Source of the DNA: Owenia fusiformis
Lineage: Eukaryota > Annelida > Polychaeta > Sabellida > Oweniidae
Assembly (NCBI GenBank): GCA_903813345.2
Contig: CAIIXF020000219.1
Span: 1 to 25,000, forward strand
Reading direction: 5' to 3'
Length of the DNA: 25,000 bases
Positions within the stretch are counted from its first letter, which is position 1, and each line of letters starts with the position of its first letter. Below, piece after piece: positions 8,123 to 17,153 of the stretch. Made by a program: the position numbers and the translations under genes. The notes beneath the pieces were generated by a model that had not been told where the DNA came from, did no database searches, and worked only from the letters and a program-made list of their open reading frames with translations.

Positions 8123-8910
8123 AGTTAGTGATGACGTAGGAATGAAGCTAACTGAAACGGGGAATGAAGCTAACTCAATGGGATGAATATATGGACGGCC
8201 CTGTCTGTTGTTATAAGATATCTAAATATTATTGACTGTTGTTATTGGTTGTAGCCATTTGTATTTTGACATGGAGTGAGTTTCTATTCAATCCCATGGC
8301 CGGTGATCGTAGAAATTGGACGGAGGGGGAGCAGACAAATTCTGGTAGAAATTTCAACAAATCTGGAAAACTTACTTTTTCAAGACAAAATTTAGTTTAC
8401 GATTGAATGGCCAAATGAATAGGCTTACGGTATGGTAAAATATTGTAAGTATTCTAGGATTAAAGTACATGTATATGATGTAAAAGGCGAAATGCCGCAA
8501 ACGTCCGAAAGTCAATGTTTTGCTAGTCAAGCAAGAATGGTCTACACGACCTGTAATTAAAAAACTTGTAAGTGACATTATCGTCACAAAATTAATGTCA
8601 TTGCTGAGTAATTGAGTTCCCATACGTAATATAAAAATTAATTGAAGGGGCGGAGGGGGGGGGGCAATATTTCTATTATTCTTCTATTACTATTTTTATT
8701 TCTATTACAACTTCACGAAAATTCTTGTATTTCAAAAATGAACTCATAAAAGAACTCAATGTAATATGAAGCTGGATTTTACAGCTCTGAAGAATGAAAA
8801 ATGGGGAATTTTAAGTTATAGGACTTCAAGTCTAGAAACATCTCTTATAATGTCTGATATACATACATGTAGCATGATGATTGACCGGGAATAATCTGAC
8901 CGGGATAGAC
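8123..8910. other. Unassigned sequence with G-tract
   Basis: It holds the two ATGAAGCTAACT words noted above and a G-rich tract at about 8645-8664. An 83-codon minus-strand frame at 8372-8623 has no protein-like features and I do not call it. Confidence 0.35.
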
Positions 8911-8915
8911 GTCCA

Positions 8916-8977
8916 TGATTATAACAGAGGCATATAAAGTCAAATGAAAAATTATTAATATGCCTCTGATTATTATG
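8916..8977. repeat. Hairpin-forming inverted repeat
   Basis: The core arms are CAGAGGCATAT (8925-8935) and ATATGCCTCTG (8958-8968), perfect over 11 bp with a 22-base loop and partial pairing outside (TGATTAT / ATTATTATGA). Confidence 0.5.
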
Positions 8978-8980
8978 AGA

Positions 8981-9412
8981 CTGGATATTGGATATAAGAC
9001 TGCTCGTATATCCATGGGAGGATGTAAGGGTTATTATTGTGTCACCATCAGAATCGGTGAGACAGTTGACATATTGTTATAGTCTCCAACTTTTTGTGGT
9101 CCGGACGGTGTTCGATGGTTTGTATTCGGAGTTCGGTGGTTGGTATTTTAAAAACTGGTCTGAACGGTCATTATTCACGATTCCAACAATTTGACATCTT
9201 TGATCAGTAACTATACAAAACAAATACTAATTAACTGTCTGGAGCACAGCGATCTCTTTCCGGCACAAACAGGATATTTTGATTTCTTAAAATTGTTTTA
9301 TAAACAAGTATAATCTTTTTTCTTCATCGTCTGCAAATATGCATTTAAATTAAGCCAGGGTACCCCGATGAATGTACTGCATGCGTCATGCATGTACTGT
9401 CTTGCCTGTAGC
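8981..9412. other. Unassigned spacer
   Basis: A 68-codon frame at 8988-9194 has no recognisable content. No repeat copies were found within the window. Confidence 0.3.
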
Positions 9413-9565
9413 CAGCTTTTTCCAATGAGTGGGGGGGCTATTGCGGGGCTATTGCCAAGGAGAGTAACTTTTGACAGTTTTGGCAAAAAATCATGCGAAA
9501 AGTGATCAGAATGGTGAAAAATTGCATGGTTTGAACGGTTTTTAGGCCGGGGGGGGGACCGCTTC
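9413..9565 (+). repeat. G-tract-bounded dispersed repeat, copy 1
   Basis: A G-rich edge (about 9430-9450) is followed by AATCATGCGAAAAGTGATCA, GAATGGTGAAAA and TTTTTAGGCCGGGGGGGGGA. Diverged relatives lie at 15341-15448 and 16155-16300. Open frames on either strand here are by-products of the repeat. Confidence 0.55.
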
Positions 9566-9838
9566 CAAAGTTTTTGCAAGTTGCTTCAAATTGACAAATT
9601 GACATAAAATCTACAAGTTCTCAGGATGAGATCAAACTTTTTTAACTTCCTTCAAATTGATTTGGGGAAATTTAAAATCATCAGTTCCAACTGGACATTG
9701 TACGTACATGTACGATGCATAACACTCTCTGACCAGATAATGATTCAATTTCTCAATTTTCAAATTAAAAGTAGGAAAAGCGTCATATTGGTCCTCAGAC
9801 GCTCTTCCCAGCAAAAAGTCGTGAGTTATTTTGATACA
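9566..9838. other. Unassigned spacer between repeats
   Basis: The opposing frames in this interval look like chance. Apart from the ACGTACATGTACG word near 9700-9713 I see no structure. Confidence 0.3.
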
Positions 9839-9839
9839 C

Positions 9840-10075
9840 AGCGGGGGCGTAGGCAGCTTTCAGTCAGGTTGCCCGGGGGGCGATCGTGGCATGAGCAAGG
9901 CAAATACATTTTTTTCAAGATTTGTTTTGAATTTTACAAAAATTGATGCAACTGCCTTCAAAAGTGAGCTAGACGCTTTCAATAAAGAGCATTTTAAAAC
10001 TCTTTTCTTCTATCCAATGGTTCTATTTTTATTGGTTATCGGGGTCGCACCCATCCCCCTGACTACGCCTATGCA
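9840..10075. mobile_element. Possible MITE with GGCGTAG-type ends
   Basis: The left end GCGGGGGCGTAGGCAG (from about 9841) and the right end CTGACTACGCCTATGC are imperfect inverted repeats. The interior is AT-rich. GGCGTAG(C/G/T)CAG ends next to a GGGTCGCACCC block recur in many invertebrate non-autonomous elements as far as I know. Target duplications are not clear, so the boundaries are approximate. Confidence 0.45.
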
Positions 10076-10500
10076 TAGTACTGAACACAATAAAGTGCAG
10101 GCCTGAATCTTCGAACAGTTGCATTTTAAATGGATAATTGAGAATAATTACAATTACGCCCCGTTATGGCTTATGCCATGCAAGTTTCCTTGATTCCCAT
10201 GAAGAAGATGACACTACATGTATAATCTAGGATCATCCTAGGTATATCCTATATTAATAATTACTCAAAATACTATTAATCTGCCTGTGTGATTACATTT
10301 TGTTACAGATGCCGAACGTCGAACACCAACCGCCAAACATCGATCGTTCAAAAAAAAATTGGAGACAAATGTGTCTACTTGTGTTGGAGTGACATAGATA
10401 TAACACCCCCCCCCCTCCCAAACAGTTCCTAGATTATTAAGGTTTAATATACTTCAAGGTCCTTGCATTTGTTTATAATGAGGATAAAACATTCGTTCCC
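10076..10500. other. Unassigned AT-rich spacer with C-tract
   Basis: Contains a short poly-C run near 10407-10415. No coding or repeat structure recognised. Confidence 0.35.
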
Positions 10501-10503
10501 TTA

Positions 10504-10996
10504 CACCCCAGTCACATTTGTCGTACGGAGGCCGTGCGTCGACTGCAGAACAATTAAATCAGTGAATTCAACTGCGGCGAGCATAGAAAAACTACGCTCG
10601 CCTTGCGGTCTCCCTACGGCGTATCCAGTTTTTTACAGGTCTCAGGGTCGCCGTAGAAATTATAACTCCGAGTTATAATATTTGTTCATTTCTGAGGTCC
10701 CCGTAGAAATCAACTGGCTCAACAAGATTAAATCATTATTTGTCAATGTTTCACGATCACTTTTCATTTGATATTACATCCTAGAACTATGAATAACATT
10801 TATAAATTGTCCTGATGTAAATAAAATGAAAAAAAGTATAATTTATCAACAGAAATTTAAAATTCACCGTACGACTTCCATGGGAAATGTGACTGCAAAA
10901 GTATGAGAGCGCAGAAATTCTACGGCGAGCGTAGAAAAGCTACTGGCCGCAGAAATGATAGACCGCACGGCGGCCGTGGGAAATGTGACTGGGGTG
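10504..10996. mobile_element. PIF/Harbinger-type MITE
   Basis: The termini are CACCCCAGTCACATTT (10504-10519) and its complement (10981-10996), extended by imperfect pairing of GTACGGAGGCCGTGCG with CGCACGGCGGCCGTGG. TTA lies directly on both sides (10501-10503 and 10997-10999). A 3-bp TTA/TAA target duplication is the hallmark of PIF/Harbinger. The 493-bp interior has a second inverted set (ACGGCGAGCGTAGAAAA near the right end; AGCATAGAAAAACTACGCTCGCC near 10578-10602 contains a hairpin) and no transposase. It would need a Harbinger transposase and its Myb-like partner in trans; a Myb-like fragment lies at 2143 but is not shown to be related. Confidence 0.75.
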
Positions 10997-10999
10997 TTA

Positions 11000-11400
11000 T
11001 TGAAGTTTCACAAGATCATGAAGCCTGAATAGTTGATTTCACTTTGTCAAAAGTCACGGATGATTGCTGTTGGATAGGAATGAAATAAATAAAAAAAATA
11101 GCCTATTGAATGTCTGTGCGAATGGTATCAAATAATTTCGATTTCTCAAAAGTTGCTTTTCCTCTCACTTCCTTTAATCTATAATCACATATTAATTGGA
11201 TCAATACAGACTCGATTTCCTCTGCCCACAATACCATTGCAATTTAATGACGGGAAACGGTCGCTGGAATAAGCAATCAGACGTCTCAATTTGTTGAACG
11301 TTTGTTTTTGTTGAATGTTACAAGAAAACAATGCGTAATTCTGATATTTTGATATTGTTGCAATGCACATAAAGCATAGTTCAGCATTTCAAGGAATCTA
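11000..11400. other. Unassigned AT-rich spacer
   Basis: No structure recognised. The short minus-strand frame at 11185-11370 shows no protein-like pattern. Confidence 0.3.
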
Positions 11401-11539
11401 CATGCATAGTTCATCTGATAAAGGGGAGGGGGTGGCGTAAATAATTTCTGACTGCCAAATACCTCTCGAGAAGCCCCATTATACCAAACCCTTCACCCAC
11501 GCAAACACGCACTCAGTCCATGTTGGGTAGGGAAATAGA

Positions 11540-11700
11540 AACGGATCAGGCCCACGGGGGGGGGGCAAAACCTCACCCCCTTGAAGACAGGTTTCTGACG
11601 GGCCTGACCCCCTCCCCCGGCAAAAAGCAGGTTATGAATAATGTAGCCAGTTACAGGGCCGTCAGATGGGGGGGGTGCGATGGGTGCGACCGCACCCCCC
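11540..11700. repeat. G/C-tract block bordering the satellite
   Basis: Contains a 10-base G-run, ACGGGCCTGACCCCC, and a GGGTGCGA/GGGTGCGACCGCACCC block able to form a hairpin. ACGGGCCTG recurs at the far side of the array (13341-13349), suggesting that the block and the array belong to one larger repeat. Confidence 0.4.
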
Positions 11701-11970
11701 TTTGTCACCCACCAAAATAATTTTTTTTTCATTGACTCATACACTTTGAAAGTACCCAGAAAGCACCAAATAGCATCTTAAAATTGTAAAATTTTCTAGG
11801 GGTATTGGCCACCCCTCACATCCCCCACAAAACAATGGAAAAGTTCTACATTTATTTTAGAGTTTTGTCTCACACACTTTTAAAGTGCCCAGATATCATC
11901 AAATAGCTCCTTGATATAGTTAGTGTTTCTGGGGGACTTACTCCCCCTCTTGCATCTTGCACTTGCATAA

Positions 11971-12030
11971 CCCCCCCCCCTCTGGCACCCCCCCCCCCCC
12001 TTGAACCCCCCCCCCCCAAAAAAAAAAAAA
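11971..12030. repeat. Extreme C/A homopolymer stretch
   Basis: Three C-runs of 10 or more bases (11971-11980, about 11988-12000 and 12006-12017) are followed by 13 A (12018-12030). The minus strand is G-rich with runs long enough for a quadruplex. Similar but shorter stretches lie near 12317-12340, 12566-12580 and 13230-13242. Confidence 0.75.
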
Positions 12031-12920
12031 TTGTGATTTTCTCAAATTCTTTAATTGACTCATACACTTTGAAAGTGCGTGCCCAGAAAGCACCAAATAG
12101 CGTCGTAAAATTGAAAAATTTTCTAGCGGGAGTGGGCTACCCCTCACACCCCTAACAAAACAATGGGAAAGTTTTGAATTTGTTTTATGTATTGTCTCAA
12201 ACACTTTTAAATTGCCCAGACATCATCAAATAGCTCCTTGATAAAGTTAATGATTCTGGAAGACTAACACTTACTCGCCCTCTGGCATCCCCACTCCACC
12301 TCCCCCTCTGGCATCCCCCCCCCTAACACCCCCCCCCCAAAAAAAATGAGATTTTTCAAAAAAAATTATTGACTCATACCATTTGAAAGTGCCCAAAAAG
12401 CACCAAATAGCATCTTAAAATTGTAAAATTTTCTTGGGAAATAGGCACAGACACTTTTAAAGTGCCCAAACTTCATCGAATAGCACCTTGATATTGTAAA
12501 TTTTGATATGGGGGACAAACACTTGCTCCCCCTCTGGCACCCCAGCCCCACCTCCCCCTCTGGCACCCCCCCCCCCCCTTTTGAAAAAAATGTGATTGTT
12601 TTTCAATGTTTTTATTGACTTATACACTTTGAAAGTGCCCAGAAGCACCAAATATCATCTTTAAATTGTAAAATTTTCTAGGAGAGTTAGCCACCCCCAC
12701 ATCCCCCACAAAACAAAAGAAAATATTCTGAATTTCATGTATTGTCTCAGACATTGTTTAAGTGCCCAGACATCATCAAATAGCACCTTGATATGGTCAA
12801 TGTTTCTGGGGAACAACCCCTTGCTCCCCTACTGGCACCCCACCCCACTTCACCCTCTCATCCTCTTTGACACCCCCAAAAGAATTTGAAAAAAATTCAC
12901 ATTTTTCTTATTGACTCATA

Positions 12921-13065
12921 ATGCACAGGCGTACCAGATGGTTGAAAATTCGCTCAAAATACAACCAAATTTCAAAATTTTCCTGGGGAGAACCCCAAGA
13001 CCCCCCTGAATGCTCGATTTTTTATTCACTCAACTCTTATTCCCGTGGTGGTGGCGTACTACTTA
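12921..13065. other. Insert or diverged unit inside the array
   Basis: The A half-unit is broken right after ATTGACTCATA (12910-12920). The next ~145 bp contain AACCAAATTTCAAAATTTTCCTGGGG, in part reminiscent of the half-unit core, so this could be a third, highly diverged half-unit rather than a foreign insertion. Confidence 0.4.
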
Positions 13066-13350
13066 GAAACTTACACTTTGAAAGTGCCCAGAAAGCACCA
13101 AATAGCATCTCAAAACTGTAAAATTTTCTAGATGGAGTGGACCACTCCTCACACCCCTCACAAAACAATTGGAATGTTTGGAAGTTGCATGCATTTGTTA
13201 ATTCCAAACCAATATAGGGAGTAACTGACCCCCCCCCCCCCCTCTGTCTTACGCGATTTGATTTACGCGGCAAAAAAATGACAATTTTATATTCTCTTTA
13301 GTAAGCTAAAAACCGCACCCCCCTTGGAGAAAAGTGTCTTACGGGCCTGC

Positions 13351-13440
13351 AGTCCATGTTAGTTTCTCGGAGATATCCTTGAAGAATTCTCAACTTATCA
13401 AGACAGATAACAATATAAATTGTAGATGGCAAATAAGCTG
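13351..13440 (+). repeat. Direct repeat, copy 1 (partner 13573-13665)
   Basis: GTCCATG(T/A)TAGT, GAAGAATTCTCAAC(T/A)TATCAAGA and TATAAA(T/A)TGTAGAT(G/T)GCAAA are shared with a second copy about 220 bp downstream. The copies differ by substitutions and one insertion. Confidence 0.55.
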
Positions 13441-13572
13441 ATCTGATTTTGCTTGCAATTTGTCACCCATATTAAAAGATCTGGTTCTGCCTTTAACAGT
13501 CTAATTTTATAGTTATCCAATAAAAATTCCCTTGGCAAAAGCAGGCCGCTACTTATACTTTAAAGGGTAGTT

Positions 13573-13665
13573 GGTCCATGATAGTGTCTGGGAGTTGTCT
13601 CTGAAGAATTCTCAACATATCAAGATAAGAGCTGATAATATAAAATGTAGATTGCAAAATAAAAC
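13573..13665 (+). repeat. Direct repeat, copy 2 (partner 13351-13440)
   Basis: Same order of blocks as copy 1, with an insertion after ATCAAGATAAGA. A short minus-strand frame over this interval is a by-product of the repeat. Confidence 0.55.
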
Positions 13666-13760
13666 GGCATGCACCTCTAAACATATGCTCATTAATATGG
13701 TTACAAGCAACAGAATGATAATCTTTAAATGATTGCAACGCATTATCTATTATCTAAATA

Positions 13761-13812
13761 CATCTTCGCACGCTCGGTCTTCACTGCGACGGGAGCCGAG
13801 TGAACGAAGATG
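13761..13812. repeat. Foldback hairpin
   Basis: CATCTTCGCACGCTCGG (13761-13777) pairs with CCGAGTGAACGAAGATG (13796-13812) over 14 of 17 positions, with an 18-base loop (TCTTCACTGCGACGGGAG). Confidence 0.6.
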
Positions 13813-14409
13813 GCTAGCTGAAATCAAGTTATTTCTAACTCATGCGACAAAACGGAAACTGGTTTAGAAAATAAATCAATAAGATCAACGTTATACAATG
13901 TTGAAAACAAAACAGATAGAAAAAATCTTATTCTAATTTAATTCCTAAATCAAGTCTCAACCCTCCAGACACTGTTGACATTTGACCGCATTTGAAAGAC
14001 TTTATCTAATTTAAACAATCGAATCAAATCAAAAGTAAAACATGCAAACAGGTAAAACTGCTTATTTGAGAATATCCGAGGAAATGTGTGTCCGGGATGT
14101 GTGACGCTGATTTCAAGTCCTACATCGCCGTTGAATACCCTGAAAAGAAATCTGCTTATGATAAGTTATTCTTTTTATACCATGGTCAGAGCAATATCTC
14201 AGTATATAGTAGTAAGTGATAAATCACATATTTGGGATATGGATGATATTGGGATTAGAGGGATGATATGGATATCAACCCGGGTATTTATTCAAAAAAT
14301 TTCATTTTTCAAAAAAGATATTTGTTTCAAAATTTTATTTTTTCGAACATTTTCTCTCATTCAAAAGAGGATTTCAGATATATGTTGCTCTTGACAATGG
14401 TATAAGGTC
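13813..14409. other. Unassigned AT-rich sequence
   Basis: A 102-codon frame at 14086-14394 is rich in Ile, Phe and Lys, as expected for AT-rich non-coding DNA, and has no recognisable domain. Repeated GGATGATAT/GGATATC words occur near 14236-14275. Confidence 0.3.
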
Positions 14410-14542
14410 GTTATTCACCTGTCGGGATGATATTGAGAATATCCCTCGGATGATATCAATATTTCCTTCTTTCACTGCGTTCCCTCAGGAAATATTAATA
14501 TCATGTGATATTCCCCATATCAAATCCCTCCTGGTGAATAAC
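14410..14542. repeat. Foldback element, imperfect ~55-bp arms
   Basis: The ends GTTATTCACC (14410-14419) and GGTGAATAAC (14533-14542) are perfect complements. The inner GGATGATATCAATATTTCC pairs with GGAAATATTAATATCATGTG. The loop reads TTCTTTCACTGCGTTCCCTCA. TTCACTGCG is also in the loop of the 13761 hairpin. Confidence 0.6.
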
Positions 14543-15320
14543 TTCTTTGTATATACTTTCAACTAATTTAACAATGAAACAGAAACACAATGCATGCCAA
14601 ACATTATCTATTGTTATATTATGGTTATTTCATAGTTTGCACTTGTATTCAGCAACTGTGTTTCTCAAACCCAATATGGGATAAACCTTGGTAGGGTTGA
14701 CACGTCAGACTTAACATGTCGCTTGAGGCAAGATGCATAAACTATATAATTCCACGGCTATAACTTGGAGAACGCCACTGTTGTGTCTGTGCCCCTTTAG
14801 GATGGGCCGTATATTGTTCTTGTGTGTATCTTACCCACGGGAACCTACAAAACAGAAAAATATATAATTACATTATGAAAAGGGGAAGTCCCGTCTATAT
14901 AAATCCCTAGATTCAAGTCGTGGAAACATCCCCATATTTGCAACAAAACAATGATAAACCAAAGTCAGTAAGTAGTAGTTGTACCATATGCATGAATTGT
15001 AGCTTTTGGGAAGGATGATAAAACGCAAAAAATAATTTAAATACTTGGTGAAGTCTGGCATTCATGATCTCGTCGAAATTTAGGGAAGGCGTTGATTTAA
15101 ATTTAAAATTTTAACGTAAAAGCAAAAGTTGACCATTTTATCTTGGTTATCATGACAAATGAATGTTCATTCGAAGACGACCACTGAATCCAAATCCAGT
15201 TCACTAAAACAACGTATTATAAACAAATAAACTAAATCACTATTACTATTACATGTATTATAAACGAATATTCGTTCATTGACATTAACTACCGCGTTCG
15301 AACACAATACTCCTGATTTC
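14543..15320. other. Unassigned AT-rich sequence
   Basis: No coding or repeat structure recognised. The 62-codon minus-strand frame at 14873-15061 is not convincing. Confidence 0.3.
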
Positions 15321-15340
15321 AATATGATCAAAGATGGTAT

Positions 15341-15448
15341 GCCCGTACCCAGGATTTACCAAGGGGGGTTCAATTTGGCAAATTTGGCCCAAAAATGGTC
15401 AGAATGATGAGAAACTGGATGATTTTGAAAGTTTCTGGCCACGACTTT
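15341..15448 (+). repeat. Dispersed repeat related to 9413-9565, copy 2
   Basis: GTACCCAGGATTTACCAAGG, a G-tract, AAAAATGGTCAGAATGATGA and TTTCTGGCCACG follow the order of the other copies but are strongly diverged. Confidence 0.45.
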
Positions 15449-15924
15449 TGAACGAACTACTGCAATCGGCCGGGCACCGGCCGGTGAATTGGAGCAAATG
15501 TGACCTAGACTATATCTTTTCCTTTGATGTACACACATATCCGGGCTAATATCGTACTTAAATATTTTTGTTTTATGGAATAAAAACAAGATTTTTAATG
15601 TAAACATCCGCACTTCTTCAAATCAATTCTAATATATCCTGAGACTCATAGAGATCTGTGAATCCAAAACACAACCAATTAAAAAGGTCAATCGGTATAA
15701 TAACAAATGAATACGAATTCTGAAAAACATTTCAAATATATTTGGCTTCGACTTCTTTGTTTCAGAGGGACGCGAAATGTTGGAATAAAAATCACGGTCG
15801 GTCCGAACTTCAATGTACAATCTACAGATCGACGTGGGTCTATAATTTACTAAATAATTATTTGTCCTCATTGCGATTCGGCCTTCTGAAAGATTATATT
15901 TTATTTTATCATATGATCAGTGAA
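15449..15924. other. Unassigned sequence
   Basis: No recognised structure apart from GGCCGGGCACCGGCCGG near 15467-15483, a short GC-rich inverted word. Confidence 0.3.
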
Positions 15925-16105
15925 ACATGTGTCGATGCAACAAGTAGCACTGGCGCCGATCGGCGCAACATTCGATGCACCGAATGAATTCACCATTGCA
16001 CCGATCGATGCATCGATCGTCTTTGCTGACGCACCGATCGATGCATCGAAGTCAATGCGCCGATGCATCGATAGATGCACCGAGATAGTGCGCCGCGATG
16101 CACTA
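15925..16105. repeat. Palindrome-rich GATGCATCGAT cluster
   Basis: The block GCACCGATCGATGCATCGA occurs at 15998 and 16031 (33 bp apart), with related GCGCCGATGCATCGA at 16057, GATGCACCGA at about 15974 and 16074, and a perfect 14-bp palindrome GCGCCGATCGGCGC at 15953-15966. Base composition is far more GC-rich than its surroundings. The frame over it reads repeated APIDAS peptides, but this simply reflects the repeat. Confidence 0.7.
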
Positions 16106-16154
16106 AAATGAGATCCTCGGCGTGACCTGTACTGTAATATTCTCCGGTGCTATT

Positions 16155-16300
16155 CGAATCGGGGGGGGGGGGTGCTTTTTGATAGTTGTGTTTAGAAAAT
16201 CGTGCGAAAAGTGCTCAGAGTGGTGAAAACCTGCGGGAATTTGAAATAATTTCTGGCCAGGGAGGGGGAAACTACCGAACCTCCAGCTTCCCCTGGTTAC
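16155..16300 (+). repeat. Dispersed repeat related to 9413-9565, copy 3
   Basis: A G-tract (from about 16160), AATCGTGCGAAAAGTGCTCA, GAGTGGTGAAAA and TTTCTGGCCAGGGAGGGGGA match the order of copy 1 closely. It ends near CCCCTGGTTACGG. Confidence 0.55.
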
Positions 16301-16400
16301 GGAACTGCTTATTGGTAATTTGTATAGCCCATTATAAATCTCCATTCAGTTAGAGTCATCAATGGTGAAATCTGTGTTGGAGTTAGCTTCATTATCAACC

Positions 16401-16640
16401 TCAGTTAGAGTCATTCTAAGTGAAGCCGTTTTCTTTCAATTTCTCTAATATCGCGGGTGCTTGAGCCTTTATTTGTGGTTGTTTACAATTATATCTTTAT
16501 TAGTTTGCATGGCGAAACTTTTGGGATCAAAGTTCAGCTTGGTTTGGCTGTAATTGGAGATTTATCGAAAACGAACGAATTTTGTCCACCATCTTGAATG
16601 AAGCTAACTGCAGTTAGAGTCATCCAGTTGTGGAACAGTG
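16401..16640 (-). repeat. 240-bp young dispersed repeat, copy 2 (inverted)
   Basis: Reverse complement of 7883-8122 with no indels and about five mismatches by eye. Outside the shared part, AGTTAGAGTCAT (16348) and AGTTAGCTTCAT (16381) continue the same motif type on the left, as ATGAAGCTAACT does next to copy 1, although the sequence between motifs differs. The right edge abuts GAATCTGCGCGA, the start of the inverted-repeat-bounded block 16640-17036. Confidence 0.75.
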
Positions 16641-17036
16641 AATCTGCGCGAGATTCGGTTTTTACTTGGTTCTGTTTCTCATTAAAGGAAGTATTTCATT
16701 CCCATGATTCAAAGTGTTTTTCTGCCATCGGTTCAATTTAAGTTTGTACAACACACGTCTACAAATCCGGGGCAGGTTAATATTACGTCATTACATTTGT
16801 TTTGGGTGTATACTTTTCGTTTTGACACTAAACAAAAATATTCCCACAATATATGTTGTATTATGGGTAGGGACTGCTGTGAAATAATGAACGTAAGTGA
16901 CATCTATCTCAAATAAATGTTCTTATTAAGTTATTAATTGCGCATGCGTGATAATAATTTTAACCAATTAAATTGCTGGATTTAATGCGCATGCGCTAAA
17001 AACCGAACCGTAAAATGGAATATCGCGCAGATTGCC
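16640..17036. mobile_element. Possible non-autonomous element with AATCTGCGCGA ends
   Basis: AATCTGCGCGA (16641-16651) and TCGCGCAGATT (about 17023-17033) are perfect inverted ends. Further inside, TTCGGTTTTTA pairs with TAAAAACCGAA. No target duplication is clear. No recognisable protein is encoded. The 70-codon frame at 16704-16916 has no known domain. Confidence 0.4.
16939..16996. promoter_or_regulatory. Paired NRF1-like sites around a CCAAT box
   Basis: TGCGCATGCGT (16939-16949) and TGCGCATGCGC (16986-16996) match the palindromic NRF1 consensus YGCGCAYGCGC as known from animals, with CCAAT at about 16964 between them. There is no recognised gene downstream, so promoter activity is speculative. 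Confidence 0.35.
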
Positions 17037-17153
17037 TCTAGTGCGAAAAAGGCCAAGTCATGCCCAAAAAGTCCAAAAAGGCCCCTGCAAAAACGATGTG
17101 ACTTCTCAGGTCATGGAGATTCCCCCCTAAAGGGGCCCTAAACCCCATGTTGT

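Larger units (their letters stand above)
11741..13170 (+). repeat. Satellite-like array of alternating A and B half-units
   Basis: A half-units begin ACACTTTGAAAGTGCCCAGA and contain AAGCACCAAATAGCATCTTA and GTAAAATTTTCTAGG; they start at about 11741, 12064, 12380, 12624 and 13073. B half-units begin ACACTTTTAAAGTGCCCAGA and contain CATCATCAAATAGC(A/T)CCTTGAT and GTTTCTGGGG; they start at about 11873, 12201, 12451 and 12751. A and B are clearly diverged copies of one ancestral monomer. Dimer lengths are about 323, 316, 244 and about 300 bp. Poly-C tracts and A-runs end most dimers. The A half at 12380 is shortened. A fifth dimer is interrupted at about 12920, and an isolated A half lies at 13073. 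Confidence 0.8.

Noticed and set aside
8440-8475. A repeat shared with 17395-17430 (GTAAGTATTCTAG then AGTACATGTATA)
   Set aside because: The match is about 30 bp with mismatches and consists partly of words common in the window; too weak to call.
9626-9946. ORFs on both strands around 9626-10106
   Set aside because: They run across a repeat edge and poly-G context, with no conserved pattern.
11493-11744. Pro/Gly-rich proteins in the C-tract region
   Set aside because: The frames come from homopolymer runs in satellite DNA.
11741-13170. A CRISPR array
   Set aside because: The repeats are hundreds of bases long, adjacent and diverged, without unique spacers, and the genome is eukaryotic.
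14086-14394. A 102-codon ORF
   Set aside because: Composition is Ile/Phe/Lys-heavy as in AT-rich non-coding DNA, with no domain pattern.
15920-16111. A protein with APIDAS repeats
   Set aside because: The peptide repeat is just the translation of a palindromic DNA repeat, and the frame is only about 60 codons.
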